Source: Variovorax sp. Root318D1
GTDB taxonomy: Bacteria > Pseudomonadota > Gammaproteobacteria > Burkholderiales > Burkholderiaceae_C
Assembly: GCF_001424835.1 (NCBI RefSeq)
Contig: NZ_LMCQ01000007.1
Location: 1 to 64,000 of the forward strand
DNA length: 64,000 bases
Reading direction: 5' to 3'
The position numbers and the translations under genes are program-made. This document shows, one piece after another, positions 35,055 to 44,438 of the stretch; within the stretch, counting starts at the first letter, position 1; each line of letters starts with the position of its first letter. The notes beneath the pieces were generated by a model that searched no databases, was not told where the DNA came from, and worked only from the letters and a program-made list of their open reading frames with translations.

Positions 35055-37300
35055 TGCAGGGGCCCGGTGCCGCCCTCCGGTTTCGTGCCGCGCTGCGTGT
35101 TGCGCTGAGCCAGTACGTCGCCAACGGCTTCAGCGTTGCGCTTGGCTTGCTGGTCATCTCGGCCGGCGCGCACCTGTGGCTCGGCGCCATTGCGGCGGCG
35201 TCGGCCGCGGTGGGCGTGATCGTCACGGCCCCACCAGACCTGCCCGGCCCGCGCCGCGGCAAGTTCTTTCAGATGCTGCCGGCACCGCTGATCGGGCTGC
35301 CACTGTTCTTTTTAGTGCAACTGCTGCACGCCGCGCCCATCCGCCTCGGCCTGGTTCTGGTGCCCGCCACCTTCATTGCCTTCCTGGCCATGGCGTGGGG
35401 CAAGCGGGGCATCCCCATTGCCATCGCGGTGATGTTCTCGATGATCTTCTCGATGGCCACGCCCACGCCCAGCGGCATGGCCGAGGCGCTCGAACGCACC
35501 TGGCACTTCGGCCTGGGCGCGGGGCTCTACGTGATCTGGGCCACGCTGGCCAACCATGCGCTCAACACGCGCTTTCGGGTGCAGTCGGTCTCGGACGTTC
35601 TTTATTCGCTGGCCGCGCTGATGCGCACCGAGGCCGGCCAGTTCACCCCGCTCGACGACACCAGCGACATCCGCGAAACCCCCGCGCCATTGCTGGGCCA
35701 GCTGTTGCGCGAACAGGCCGCGCTGGCCGACCAGCTGCAGGCCACGCGCGACATCGTGCTGGAGTCGCCGCGCACGCCACGCCGGCAGCGGCTGGCGGCC
35801 ATGCTGGTGATTGTGCTCGAGATGCGCGACCAGCTGCTCGCGAGTGAGCTCGACCTGGATGCGCTCAAGAGCCATCCCGCGCATGCCGAGGCTCTGATCG
35901 AAATGCGCCGCGTGCTCGAAGAACTGGCCGACGAAACCACCGCGCTCGGCGATGCGCTGCTGATGGGCCGCCAGCCCGAAGCAGTGGCCGACCGGCGGCC
36001 GCGGCTCGCGTCGATCCATCTTTCCGGCGAGGACGATGGCGCGGGCCATGGCCTGCCCGGCCCGAATGCCGCCATGCTCGCGCGCGGCCTTGCGAGCCGC
36101 ATCGGCCACATCAACGACGAGGTGCTGCGCCTGTCGGCCATGGCGCGCGGCGACGCCGAGCCCAACCTTGCGGTAGTGCGCGCCAACTGGCAGATGTTCG
36201 TGAGCCCCACCGATTGGTCGCTGCGGCCCTTTCTCACGCTGTGGCGCTGGGACGCACCGCCGCTGCGCCACGCCATTCGCGCGGCGCTGGCCATTGCGGC
36301 CGGTTACGCCATTGCGGTGTCGCTGCCCTGGGGATCGCACGACTACTGGATTCTGCTGACCATCGTGGTGGTGCTGCGCGGCAGCCTCTCGCAAACGCTG
36401 GAGCGGCGCAACAGCCGCGTGGCCGGCACCTTGCTGGGCAGCGTGCTCGCGGTGGGCCTGCTCTCCGCGCATCCCTCGCCCCTGATGCTGCTGGCCATCG
36501 TCACGGTGTCGCAGGCCATCGCCCACAGCTTTGCGGTGCGGCGCTACCTGATCACCGCGGTGGCTGCCACCGTGCTCGGCCTGGTGCAGGCGCACATGCT
36601 CAACACCGGCACCGCACCCATCTTCGCGCTGTTCGAACGCATTGCCGACACGCTGATAGGCGCCGCCCTGGCCTGGGGCTTTTGCTATGTGCTGCCCTCG
36701 TGGGAGCGCGGCCAGATTCCGGCGCTGGTGGCGCGCACGCTCACCGCGCAGGCGCGGCATGCACGCCTGGCGCTGGGCCTGGGCCAATTGAAGGCCGTCG
36801 ACAGCAGCCCCGAACTCGAATGGCGGCTGGCACGACGCGAGGCCTACGACAGCCTCTCGGCGCTGGTGCAGGCCACGCAGCGCTCGCTGTCCGAGCCGCG
36901 CGCGGTGCAGCCGCCGCTCGAACCGCTCGAGCACCTGCAGGCGCACAGCTACCAGTTGCTGGCGCAGCTGAGCGCGGTCAAGTCGATGCTGGTGCTGCGG
37001 CGCGACCGGCTCACACCCGCAGACATCGAAGGACCGCTGGAGCGCACGGTGCAGCGCATCGACGCCGCCATCGGCACCGCCCCAACCACCGGTCCCTCGC
37101 TGCCCGAAAGCCCCGGCTCCACCACCGTGGGCGGCCCCATCCCCCTGCCCGACCCGTTCGACAACGACGTGAGCCCCTGGCTGCTGCGCCGGCTCGACCT
37201 GGCCACGGCGCTTGCCACGCAGCTGCGCGACGACGCGGCGCGCATTCTTCAACCCCTGAACGAGACAACACAGACCACCGCGACCGCCACCGCCCAATGA
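35054..37300 (+). CDS. FUSC-family membrane protein (YccS/aromatic acid exporter type)
   Basis: The protein is 748 aa. It has two membrane blocks, about residues 20-180 and 420-560, each with five or six helices, and cytoplasmic helical parts after each, which is the FUSC layout. Conserved parts include RHAIRAALAIAAGYAIAVSL and HDYWILLTIVVVLRGSLSQT (residues about 420-455). FUSC proteins are proposed exporters of aromatic acids, but the substrate is not known. It overlaps suhB by one base and the MscS gene by four bases, so the three genes form one unit. Confidence 0.85.
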   Translation: MQGPGAALRFRAALRVALSQYVANGFSVALGLLVISAGAHLWLGAIAAASAAVGVIVTAPPDLPGPRRGKFFQMLPAPLIGLPLFFLVQLLHAAPIRLGLVLVPATFIAFLAMAWGKRGIPIAIAVMFSMIFSMATPTPSGMAEALERTWHFGLGAGLYVIWATLANHALNTRFRVQSVSDVLYSLAALMRTEAGQFTPLDDTSDIRETPAPLLGQLLREQAALADQLQATRDIVLESPRTPRRQRLAAMLVIVLEMRDQLLASELDLDALKSHPAHAEALIEMRRVLEELADETTALGDALLMGRQPEAVADRRPRLASIHLSGEDDGAGHGLPGPNAAMLARGLASRIGHINDEVLRLSAMARGDAEPNLAVVRANWQMFVSPTDWSLRPFLTLWRWDAPPLRHAIRAALAIAAGYAIAVSLPWGSHDYWILLTIVVVLRGSLSQTLERRNSRVAGTLLGSVLAVGLLSAHPSPLMLLAIVTVSQAIAHSFAVRRYLITAVAATVLGLVQAHMLNTGTAPIFALFERIADTLIGAALAWGFCYVLPSWERGQIPALVARTLTAQARHARLALGLGQLKAVDSSPELEWRLARREAYDSLSALVQATQRSLSEPRAVQPPLEPLEHLQAHSYQLLAQLSAVKSMLVLRRDRLTPADIEGPLERTVQRIDAAIGTAPTTGPSLPESPGSTTVGGPIPLPDPFDNDVSPWLLRRLDLATALATQLRDDAARILQPLNETTQTTATATAQ

Positions 37301-38391
37301 CTGAAGAGATCCTTGCCCACCCCTGGTTCGGCACCTGGCTCGCAGCCTTTGTCGGCGTTCCGCTCGCCCTGTTGATCCACCGCGTGGGCGGCCTCGTGTT
37401 GATGCGGGTCACGCGCCCGACGCCCGCGCTGCATGCGATGGTGGTCAACTGCAAGGCGATGGCGCGGCTGGTGCTGCCGCTGGTGGCGCTGCTGCTGGTG
37501 TTTCAGGCCGCGCCCGACAACCTGCGCTTCATCGGCAGCGTTCGGCATTTCAACGGGCTGCTGCTGATCGGCGCCACCACCTGGCTCCTGGTCAAGGCCA
37601 TCAACGGTTTTGCCGACGGCGTGCTGGCGCAGCACCCGCACGACATCGAAGACAACCTGCATGCGCGCCGCGTGCTCACGCAGACGCGCGTGCTGGCGCG
37701 CACCGCCATCACGATGGTGCTGGTGGCCGGCGGCGCGATGATGCTCATGACCTTTCCGGGCGCACGCCAGGTCGGCGCCAGCCTGCTGGCCTCGGCGGGC
37801 GTGATCGGCATCGTGGCGGGCTTGGCGGCCAAGCCGGTGTTCAGCAACCTGATTGCCGGACTGCAGATTGCATTGGCCCAGCCCATCCGAATGGACGACG
37901 TGCTCGTGGTCGAGGGCGAATGGGGCCGCGTCGAGGAGATCACCGGCACCTTCGTGGTTGTGAGAATCTGGGACGACCGGCGGCTGATTTTGCCGCTCAG
38001 CTATTTCATCGAGAAGCCGTTCCAGAACTGGACGCGCAAGTCTTCGCAGTTGCTGGGCGCGGTCTTCGTCTATGTCGACTACGGCATGCCGGTGGCGCCG
38101 CTGCGTGCAGAGGTGGAACGCATCGTGAAGGGCGCACCCGAATGGGACGGCCGCTTTTTCAACCTGCAGGTGACCGACGCCACCGAGCGCACCATGCAGA
38201 TCCGCGTGCTGTGCACCGCGGGCAATTCGAGCCTTGCCTTCGACCTGCGCTGCAAGGTGCGCGAGGGGCTCATCGACTTCATGCAGCGGGAGTATCCGCA
38301 GTTTCTGCCGAAGATGCGCATCGAGGGCGACGCGATGCAGCCCGCATCGGCAGCCCCTTCGCTGGCTCAGGACGCCGCGCCGCCGCGCTGA
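37297..38391 (+). CDS. MscS-family mechanosensitive ion channel
   Basis: The protein is 364 aa. There are four or five membrane segments before the pore helix; the MscS core is SAGVIGIVAGLAAKPVFSNL near residues 167-186 followed by the beta domain (ALAQPIRMDDVLVVEGEWG). These channels release solutes during hypo-osmotic shock. It begins inside the FUSC stop (ATGA at 37297-37300). Its last 25 bases overlap the 3' end of the convergent DUF418 gene, with no room for a terminator. Confidence 0.9.
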   Translation: MTEEILAHPWFGTWLAAFVGVPLALLIHRVGGLVLMRVTRPTPALHAMVVNCKAMARLVLPLVALLLVFQAAPDNLRFIGSVRHFNGLLLIGATTWLLVKAINGFADGVLAQHPHDIEDNLHARRVLTQTRVLARTAITMVLVAGGAMMLMTFPGARQVGASLLASAGVIGIVAGLAAKPVFSNLIAGLQIALAQPIRMDDVLVVEGEWGRVEEITGTFVVVRIWDDRRLILPLSYFIEKPFQNWTRKSSQLLGAVFVYVDYGMPVAPLRAEVERIVKGAPEWDGRFFNLQVTDATERTMQIRVLCTAGNSSLAFDLRCKVREGLIDFMQREYPQFLPKMRIEGDAMQPASAAPSLAQDAAPPR

Positions 38392-39605
38392 CCTGCGGCT
38401 TGGCGGCTGCGCCGCAGCGGCGGCAGCTGCATGTAGGTGAACGCCCGCAGCAGCCACTCCACCGGACCATAGGCAAAGCGGCCCATCCACCAGGCGCTGA
38501 GCAACAGGTTGCCCGCGAAGATCGCCAGCGCAACACCGAACGTGGCCAGCGGTCCGAGAACTCCGATCAACCGCAAGCCAAAGGCGAGAAAGATCCACGC
38601 GCACACCGCCGATTGCAGCAGGTAGTTTGTCAGCGCCATGCGACCCGCCGGCGCGAGCGCCCGCGCCAACACGCGGCCGCTTCGGGTCTGGAACACGAGC
38701 AGCATGCCGGCCGCATGCGCAGCAGCCAGGAACGGTGCCGTGAGCAGGGTGACCGCGACACCCTGGAGCTCGCGCACCGCGTCCGGACGAAGGGTTGGAA
38801 GCGCATAGGCCAGCGCACCCGGCAAACCGATGGCCAGCCCCCACCACAACACCCGCCACAACAAGGCGCGATGCGCATCGACGTGTGCAAGGAGCCCGCG
38901 CTTGCCGGCGATGAAGCCCAGGAAGAACATGGCCAGAGCCTCCGGCGCCTGCACCAGCACCGTGACCCACCAGGTCTGCGAAAGATCGCGTACATGCTGC
39001 ACGACCACCGACAGAGGCGTGGCGCGGTACGCCGCCAGTGCCGCGGCCGCGTCGCCGTAGGCTGCCTGCACGGCCATCTGCATGTCGAGTTGCGAATACA
39101 TGCGCCCAACGCCGGCCCACAGCAGCGAGGTGAGCAACACCAGCCCGATGGCCGCGCACGCCAGAAGCACATCACCGCGCCGTCGCAGCATCAGCAGCAC
39201 CGCGCCCAGCACCGCATACGCCATGAGGATGTCGCCGAAATAAAGCAGCACGGCATGCGCCACGCCGAGTACAAACAGCGCGACATGCCGCCGCACCATG
39301 CGCGGCACGAAAGGTTTGCCATCGCGCTCCGCCGCCCGCATCTGCAGCGTGAAGCTGTAGCCGAAGAGGAATGAGAACAGCAGGTAGAACTTGGTCTCGA
39401 ACAAAAAGGCGCGCACGAACGATGCGCTGCGGTCGGCCAGAGAGATGTTGAGCGGATCGGGAATGCCCAGTCCGTAGTAGGTCGAGGCAAAGCTCGCGAT
39501 ATTGACCACCAGGATGCCGAGCAGCGCGAAGCCGCGCAGTGCGTCGACCATCTGCTGGCGCTCGTTCGATGGGCTGGGGTCCAGCGCGGAGAGTTGCGTC
39601 GTCAT
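38367..39605 (-). CDS. DUF418-domain membrane protein
   Basis: The protein is 412 aa with about ten hydrophobic segments. The opening RQQMVDALRGFALLGILVVN and the C-terminal RMALTNYLLQSAVCAWIFL are DUF418 features, as in E. coli YeiB. Function unknown; the fold is related to acyltransferase-3 transporters. Its ATG overlaps the stop of the MarR gene (39602-39605), so the two are cotranscribed from the MarR promoter. Confidence 0.85.
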   Translation of the reverse strand: MTTQLSALDPSPSNERQQMVDALRGFALLGILVVNIASFASTYYGLGIPDPLNISLADRSASFVRAFLFETKFYLLFSFLFGYSFTLQMRAAERDGKPFVPRMVRRHVALFVLGVAHAVLLYFGDILMAYAVLGAVLLMLRRRGDVLLACAAIGLVLLTSLLWAGVGRMYSQLDMQMAVQAAYGDAAAALAAYRATPLSVVVQHVRDLSQTWWVTVLVQAPEALAMFFLGFIAGKRGLLAHVDAHRALLWRVLWWGLAIGLPGALAYALPTLRPDAVRELQGVAVTLLTAPFLAAAHAAGMLLVFQTRSGRVLARALAPAGRMALTNYLLQSAVCAWIFLAFGLRLIGVLGPLATFGVALAIFAGNLLLSAWWMGRFAYGPVEWLLRAFTYMQLPPLRRSRQAAGQRGGAAS

Positions 39606-40123
39606 GCGGGCTTTCCAGGTTTGGGAGTTGGCCCTGCGCCGCGTCGCCCGCGATCCGCCTTGGGCAGCACGGCCTCCTGCACCATGCGGTCAGCCCGCGC
39701 CTGCAGCCGATGCAAGAATTCATCCAAGTGCGCCGCGTCTTGCTTGCCAAGAGCACCCATCAGCTCGGCGTTGATCTGGGTGACCAGCGGAAAAAGCTCT
39801 TCATACAGCGCATGCCCCGCCTCGGTGAGGTCCAGCAACACCTGGCGGCGGTCGCCCGCGCGGGCCACGCGTGAGACCAGCTGCTTTTGCACCAGCGAGC
39901 CGACCGCCTTCGAGGTGCGGGCGCGGTCAAGCTGCGCGTGCTCGGCCAGCTGGGAGGAGCCCAGCTCGCCCCGGCTTGCCAGCACCGCAATCAGCCGCCA
40001 TTCGCGCCGCGTGATGCCGAAGCGCCCCTCGCACAGCCGGATCACCATGCCGCCCGCGACCCCGACCAGCCGCGACAGCCGGTACAGCAGCAGGTCGTCC
40101 AAAGGGCGGCGCGGCGCGGTCAT
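39602..40123 (-). CDS. MarR-family transcriptional regulator
   Basis: The protein is 173 aa. The winged helix is clear: ITRREWRLIAVLASRGELGS, LAEHAQLDRARTSKAVGSLV, then the wing VSRVARAGDRRQVLLDLTEA. It is divergent from two Bug binding-protein genes and a sulfatase and probably controls them and itself through the inverted repeat at 40161-40183. The C-terminus is a basic Pro/Lys-rich tail. Confidence 0.9.
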   Translation of the reverse strand: MTAPRRPLDDLLLYRLSRLVGVAGGMVIRLCEGRFGITRREWRLIAVLASRGELGSSQLAEHAQLDRARTSKAVGSLVQKQLVSRVARAGDRRQVLLDLTEAGHALYEELFPLVTQINAELMGALGKQDAAHLDEFLHRLQARADRMVQEAVLPKADRGRRGAGPTPKPGKPA

Positions 40124-40160
40124 TTGGGGGTTAGTCCGGGGGATGGTTGATTAGATCAAT

Positions 40161-40183
40161 CGACTGTAGCGTCTCTACAGTCG
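40161..40183. promoter_or_regulatory. Probable MarR operator
   Basis: CGACTGTAG and CTACAGTCG form a perfect nine-base inverted repeat around a five-base spacer (CGTCT). It lies between the divergent MarR (40123) and Bug (40229) genes. A second, looser palindrome, TTGAT-TAG-ATCAA, lies just upstream at about 40147-40159. The size and position fit an autoregulatory operator. Confidence 0.65.
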
Positions 40184-40228
40184 TTCGGGATCGAACGCTT
40201 GCACGACCAGTACCCGGAGACACCGCCC

Positions 40229-41221
40229 ATGCCCACATCCAACATCGACCGCCGCCGCGCGCTCGCCGCACTGGGCGGGCTCGCCCTGGCGCCGCTCGCC
40301 CTCCCCGCGCGAGCCCAGGGTTTCACGCCGGGCCAGCCGATCAAGGTGCTCATCGGCGTGCCCGCCGGCGGCACGCAGGACGTGCTGACGCGCGCCATTG
40401 CCGAGCAGGTGCGGGACACGCTGGGCCCGCTCATCGTCGACAACCGCTCGGGTGCGGCAGGCCGCATTGCAGTGGAAGCGGTCAAGACGGCGCCGCCCGA
40501 CGGGCGCACGCTGCTGCTGGGCACCGCCAGCATGATGACCATGTTCCCGAGCGCCTACCGCCAGCTTTCCTACGACCCGATCAAGGACTTCGTGCCGATC
40601 ATCAACGCTGCGCGTTTCGAGCTGGCGCTGGTCGTCCACAAGGACGTGCCCGCCAACACGCTGGCTGAATTCATCGCCTGGGCCAAGGCGCAGGGCGACA
40701 AGCTGAGCTTTGCCTCCTACGGCGCAGGAACGCCTTCGCACTTTCTGGGCGAAATGCTCAACCGCGCCGCCGGCCTCAAGATGGTTCATGTGCCCTACCG
40801 CGGCTCCACGCCGGCGCGGCAAGACGTGATGGGCGGCTCGGTGCCGGTTTATTTCGACACCATCGGCGGCGCGCAGCAACTGCTGCCTTCGGGGCGCGTG
40901 AAAGTGCTGGCGACCAGCGGCGAAAAGCGTTCTCCGCTGATGCCCAACCTTCCCAGCTTTGCGGAGAGCGGCTACAAGGACGTGGTCGCCACCGCGTGGT
41001 TTGCCTACTACGCGCCGTTGAAGACGCCGCAGCCCGTCATCGACAAGCTGCGTGCCGAGTTCACCCGCGCGGTCAACACGCGCGAGGTGCGTCAGCAGTT
41101 GCTGCAGAACGGGATGTACCCCGTTGGCGACAACAGCGAGGCATTGCTGAAAACCATGCGCGAGGACACCGCGCGCTGGGCGGGCATCATGAAGGCCGTG
41201 AATTTTCAGGCCAACGATTGA
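40229..41221 (+). CDS. Bug-family tripartite tricarboxylate solute-binding protein (first)
   Basis: The protein is 330 aa from the ATG at 40229. The leader has three arginines and a hydrophobic core (RRRALAALGGLALAPLALPA), a possible Tat signal, cut near residue 30. The mature part shows Bug hallmarks: PIKVLIGVPAGGTQDVLTRA, VDNRSGAAGRIAVEAVKTAP and VHVPYRGSTPARQDVMGG. Bug proteins bind organic acids, sugar acids or amides in the periplasm, often without a cognate TctAB transporter nearby, as here. The ligand is unknown; the sulfatase downstream hints at a sulfated organic compound. Confidence 0.88.
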   Translation: MPTSNIDRRRALAALGGLALAPLALPARAQGFTPGQPIKVLIGVPAGGTQDVLTRAIAEQVRDTLGPLIVDNRSGAAGRIAVEAVKTAPPDGRTLLLGTASMMTMFPSAYRQLSYDPIKDFVPIINAARFELALVVHKDVPANTLAEFIAWAKAQGDKLSFASYGAGTPSHFLGEMLNRAAGLKMVHVPYRGSTPARQDVMGGSVPVYFDTIGGAQQLLPSGRVKVLATSGEKRSPLMPNLPSFAESGYKDVVATAWFAYYAPLKTPQPVIDKLRAEFTRAVNTREVRQQLLQNGMYPVGDNSEALLKTMREDTARWAGIMKAVNFQAND

Positions 41222-41283
41222 GTGAACGAACCGACGACTGAATGAATGAATCGACGAATGACCGAACGAGGAGGAACCCCATC

Positions 41284-42276
41284 ATGCTGAACAACACCCC
41301 CATCACCCGCCGCCTGGCCACGCTGCTTGCCGCAGCCGGCTTCATGGCATCCATCGCCACCATGGCCACCAGCGCGGCTGCGCAGGCACTCGACAGCCCG
41401 CTGCACGTCGTTGTCGGCTATGCGCCTGGCGGCGCCACCGATCGCGTAGCGCGCATCGTCGGCGACAAGCTCGGCGCGCGGCTGGGCGTTCCGGTCATCG
41501 TCGAGAACAAGCCCGGCGCCGGTGGCCGCCTGGCGGCTCAGCAGGTCAAAACCACGCCAGCCAGCCAGAACGTGCTGATGCTCGCCAACCCCGCCGTGAT
41601 GGTGGTAGCGCCGCTGGTCTTCAAGGACAACAACTACGACCCGGAGCGCGACTTCGTCCCCGTGTCGCACGTCAACGCCTACGACTTTGCGCTGTCGGTC
41701 TCGCCCGCGCTGCCGGTGCGCGAACTGAACCACTTGCTGGCGTGGATGCGCGCCAATCCGAACCAGGCCAACGTGGGCGTGCCCGCCACCGGCAGCCTGC
41801 CGCACTTCTTCGGCCTCATGGTGGGCGAGAAGGCCAAGGTGCAGACGCAAATCATCGGCTACCGCGGCTCGGCCCCGCTGCTGAACGACCTGATCGGCGG
41901 CCAGGTGCCGATTTCCATCGACACCGAAGACGTGGTGCTGCCGCAGCACAACGCGGGCAAGCTCCGCATCCTTGCAATCTCCGGCGCCAAGCGCTCGCCG
42001 TTTGCGCCGAATATTCCGACCTTCAAGGAAGCCGGCCTCGACTTGGCCGCCACCGGCTGGAACACCTTCTTCGCGCCGGCCAGCATGCCCAAGGAGAAGG
42101 TCGAACGCCTGTCCAACCTGATCCGCGAAGTCATGCAAGACCCGGACACGCAACGCAAGTTCAAGGACGCCGGCATGACGCCAGTGGTGAGCACGCAGGC
42201 GCAGACCGCGGCCATGCTCAAGGCCTACCGCGCGCAGTGGGCCCCCGTCGTCCAGAAGTCCGGCTACCAGCCCTGA
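41284..42276 (+). CDS. Bug-family tripartite tricarboxylate solute-binding protein (second)
   Basis: The protein is 330 aa, with GAGGAGG before the ATG at 41284 and a Sec signal peptide (TRRLATLLAAAGFMASIATM). It has the Bug motifs LHVVVGYAPGGATDRVARIV, VENKPGAGGRLAAQQVKTTP and QIIGYRGSAPLLNDLIGGQV. It is clearly a paralogue of the first but not a recent duplicate, since the two differ at most positions. Two Bug genes in a row before an enzyme gene is a layout seen in catabolic clusters of Burkholderiales. Confidence 0.88.
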   Translation: MLNNTPITRRLATLLAAAGFMASIATMATSAAAQALDSPLHVVVGYAPGGATDRVARIVGDKLGARLGVPVIVENKPGAGGRLAAQQVKTTPASQNVLMLANPAVMVVAPLVFKDNNYDPERDFVPVSHVNAYDFALSVSPALPVRELNHLLAWMRANPNQANVGVPATGSLPHFFGLMVGEKAKVQTQIIGYRGSAPLLNDLIGGQVPISIDTEDVVLPQHNAGKLRILAISGAKRSPFAPNIPTFKEAGLDLAATGWNTFFAPASMPKEKVERLSNLIREVMQDPDTQRKFKDAGMTPVVSTQAQTAAMLKAYRAQWAPVVQKSGYQP

Positions 42277-42290
42277 ACCTTTTCAGACAC

Positions 42291-43607
42291 ATGACCAGAC
42301 CCAACATCATCTTCATCGTGGCCGACGACCTCGGCTATGCCGACCTGGGTTGCTACGGCGGCCGCGATGCCGCCTTCGGCCCCGTGTCGCCCGTGCTCGA
42401 CGGCCTGGCCGCCAACGGTTTGAAGCTCACGCAGGGCTACTCGAACTCGCCCGTGTGTTCGCCCACGCGCTTTGCGATGATCACCGCGCGCTACCAATAC
42501 CGCCTGCGCGGCGCGGCCGAGGAGCCCATCAGGAGCAGCAGCCGCGGCAGCACGACGCTCGGCCTGCCGACCGACCACCCCACCCTGCCATCACTACTGA
42601 AGGCCAGCGGCTACCAGACTGCGCTCATCGGCAAATGGCACCTGGGCTATCCGCCCAGCTTCGGGCCATTGCGCTCGGGGTACGACGAATTCTTCGGGCC
42701 CATGTCGGGCGGCGTCGACTACTTTACCCACTGCGACTCCACCGGCGGCCACGACCTGTGGTTTGGCGAAGAGGACAAGAAGGAAGAGGGCTACCTCACC
42801 GACATCCTCTCCAAACGCGCAGTCGACTACGTGGAGCGCATGTCAAAGCAGGAAGCCCCCTTCTTCCTCAGCCTGCACTACACCGCCCCCCACTGGCCGT
42901 GGGAAACCCGCGACGACGCCGAGAAGGCACCGACCGTGAAGGACAACCTCTTCGACCTGGCCGGCGGCAATATTCACGTGTACCGCCGGATGATCCATCA
43001 CATGGACGAAGGCATCGGCTGGATCATGGCCGCGCTGCAAAAGCACGGCATGGCCGACAACACGCTGGTGGTGTTTACCAGCGACAACGGCGGCGAGCGC
43101 TTTTCGGACAACTGGCCGCTGGTCGGCGGCAAGATGGATTTGACCGAAGGCGGCATCCGCGTGCCATGGATCGCGCACTGGCCCGCCGTGATTGCCAAGG
43201 GCGGCGAGAGCAAGCAGCTGTGCATGACCATGGACTGGTCCGCCACCATGCTTGAAGCGGCCGGCGTGCAGGCCGATGCGGCCTACCCGCTGGACGGCGT
43301 GTCGCTCATGCCCGTGCTGAAGGATGCAAAGCACAGCTTCCGCCGCCCGCTGCACTGGCGCATGAACCATCGCGGGCAAGAAGCCATGCGCGATGGGGAC
43401 TGGAAGTACCTGAAGGTGGATGGGAACGAGTACCTGTTCAACATTCCGGCCGATGAGCGCGAGCGGGCGAATCTGGGGAAGAAAGAGCCGGAGAGGTTGG
43501 CCGCGATGCGGGCGGATTGGGCGGCGTGGAATGCGACGATGCCTGGGATTCCGGAGGATGCGACGGTTAGTTTGGGGTATTCGGTGAAGGATATGCCGCA
43601 GAGGTAG
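42291..43607 (+). CDS. Sulfatase (formylglycine-type arylsulfatase family)
   Basis: The protein is 438 aa. Metal ligands D12 and D13 are in NIIFIVADDLGYADLG. The maturation motif is C56-S-P-T-R60, where C56 would become formylglycine. GKWHLGYPP and the later SDNGGE motif complete the active site. It lacks a signal peptide, so it is probably cytoplasmic and acts on an imported sulfate ester or phosphonate. It begins 14 bases after the second Bug gene, which suggests uptake and desulfation of the same compound. Family members include non-sulfatase hydrolases. Confidence 0.85.
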   Translation: MTRPNIIFIVADDLGYADLGCYGGRDAAFGPVSPVLDGLAANGLKLTQGYSNSPVCSPTRFAMITARYQYRLRGAAEEPIRSSSRGSTTLGLPTDHPTLPSLLKASGYQTALIGKWHLGYPPSFGPLRSGYDEFFGPMSGGVDYFTHCDSTGGHDLWFGEEDKKEEGYLTDILSKRAVDYVERMSKQEAPFFLSLHYTAPHWPWETRDDAEKAPTVKDNLFDLAGGNIHVYRRMIHHMDEGIGWIMAALQKHGMADNTLVVFTSDNGGERFSDNWPLVGGKMDLTEGGIRVPWIAHWPAVIAKGGESKQLCMTMDWSATMLEAAGVQADAAYPLDGVSLMPVLKDAKHSFRRPLHWRMNHRGQEAMRDGDWKYLKVDGNEYLFNIPADERERANLGKKEPERLAAMRADWAAWNATMPGIPEDATVSLGYSVKDMPQR

Positions 43608-43803
43608 GGGGTGCAATGGGGTGGGCTCGCGCGCCGTGAATGCCCCACCCGAAGTAATCGATTGAAGGAGCCTCGTCGAGTAGCTGGTTAGGGCGGACAC
43701 GCGGGTTAAGGTGACAACAGTCGCATGCGACCGGGTCGTAAGCAAAGGTTCGCGTACTCAAAAACTCGTCAATCGATTACGAGCCGAGTCATTAAAGAGC
43801 TGC

Positions 43804-44373
43804 CTACAGCTTTTTCTCGCAGAATGGTCCCGCTTCAGTCATAGCCCGAATCCACTTGCGCACCTCGAACTTAACGGGAACTGCTGGACCCGAGAAAGAA
43901 TTCGGAGACGACGCTTCCACGAGCCGATATCCACAGCCACCATCGATGTATCTCATGGTGAAAATGTACGCGCGATCCTCTTCCGGTATGAACTCTAAGG
44001 TTGCCGAGCACCCTTTGATGAACGCTGGTCCAGCCAGCGCACCAACGGCCCCCATTGCAAACAGCACTAAGCTACCTGGAGCGTCAATGCCCGTTGTGAA
44101 CACGAGGCTTTGACCGGCTTGAACCTTTAGCTTGCGAGACGATTTCGGCTGGACCAAACCCGGATTCACTCGATCCGTACACTCCTTCGAATCGCCATGC
44201 AGATGCACCGACATTGGTCCTGGTGCATCGTCGACAAACTCGATCGATGCAACCGCTTTTCCGGTAGGTTCTTGATAGGGAGTTGCACAACCTAGCAGCA
44301 CAAGCGGTGCCGTGAGAAGCACCGAGGGAAGGAGTCTGTTGGTCGATTTGAACTGGTTGTTTCGTGCGTTCAT
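43804..44373 (-). CDS. Hypothetical lipoprotein
   Basis: The protein is 189 aa from the ATG at 44373. The leader NRLLPSVLLTAPLVLLGC ends in a lipobox cysteine near residue 29. The rest has no family I recognise; it contains a hydrophobic middle (VLFAMGAVGALAGPAF) and four or so further cysteines (KECTDR, KGCSAT, GGCGYR, FCEKKL). It begins an A/T-richer stretch than the genes on either side, a possible acquired segment. The 196 bases before it (43608-43803) hold nothing recognisable. Confidence 0.6.
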   Translation of the reverse strand: MNARNNQFKSTNRLLPSVLLTAPLVLLGCATPYQEPTGKAVASIEFVDDAPGPMSVHLHGDSKECTDRVNPGLVQPKSSRKLKVQAGQSLVFTTGIDAPGSLVLFAMGAVGALAGPAFIKGCSATLEFIPEEDRAYIFTMRYIDGGCGYRLVEASSPNSFSGPAVPVKFEVRKWIRAMTEAGPFCEKKL

Positions 44374-44438
44374 ATGCGATTCCGGGTTCTCTGAAGGCGG
44401 CGGACGAGCGTCCGATACTGGGCCGAAGGTTTCCAAAC

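Noticed and set aside
35312-37297. 661-codon open frame antisense to the FUSC gene
   Set aside because: Overlaps a well-supported membrane protein and has no domain features.
41222-41283. Short run of GAAC/GAATG-like units between the two Bug genes
   Set aside because: Too short and imperfect to call a repeat; it ends in a normal GAGGAGG ribosome-binding site.
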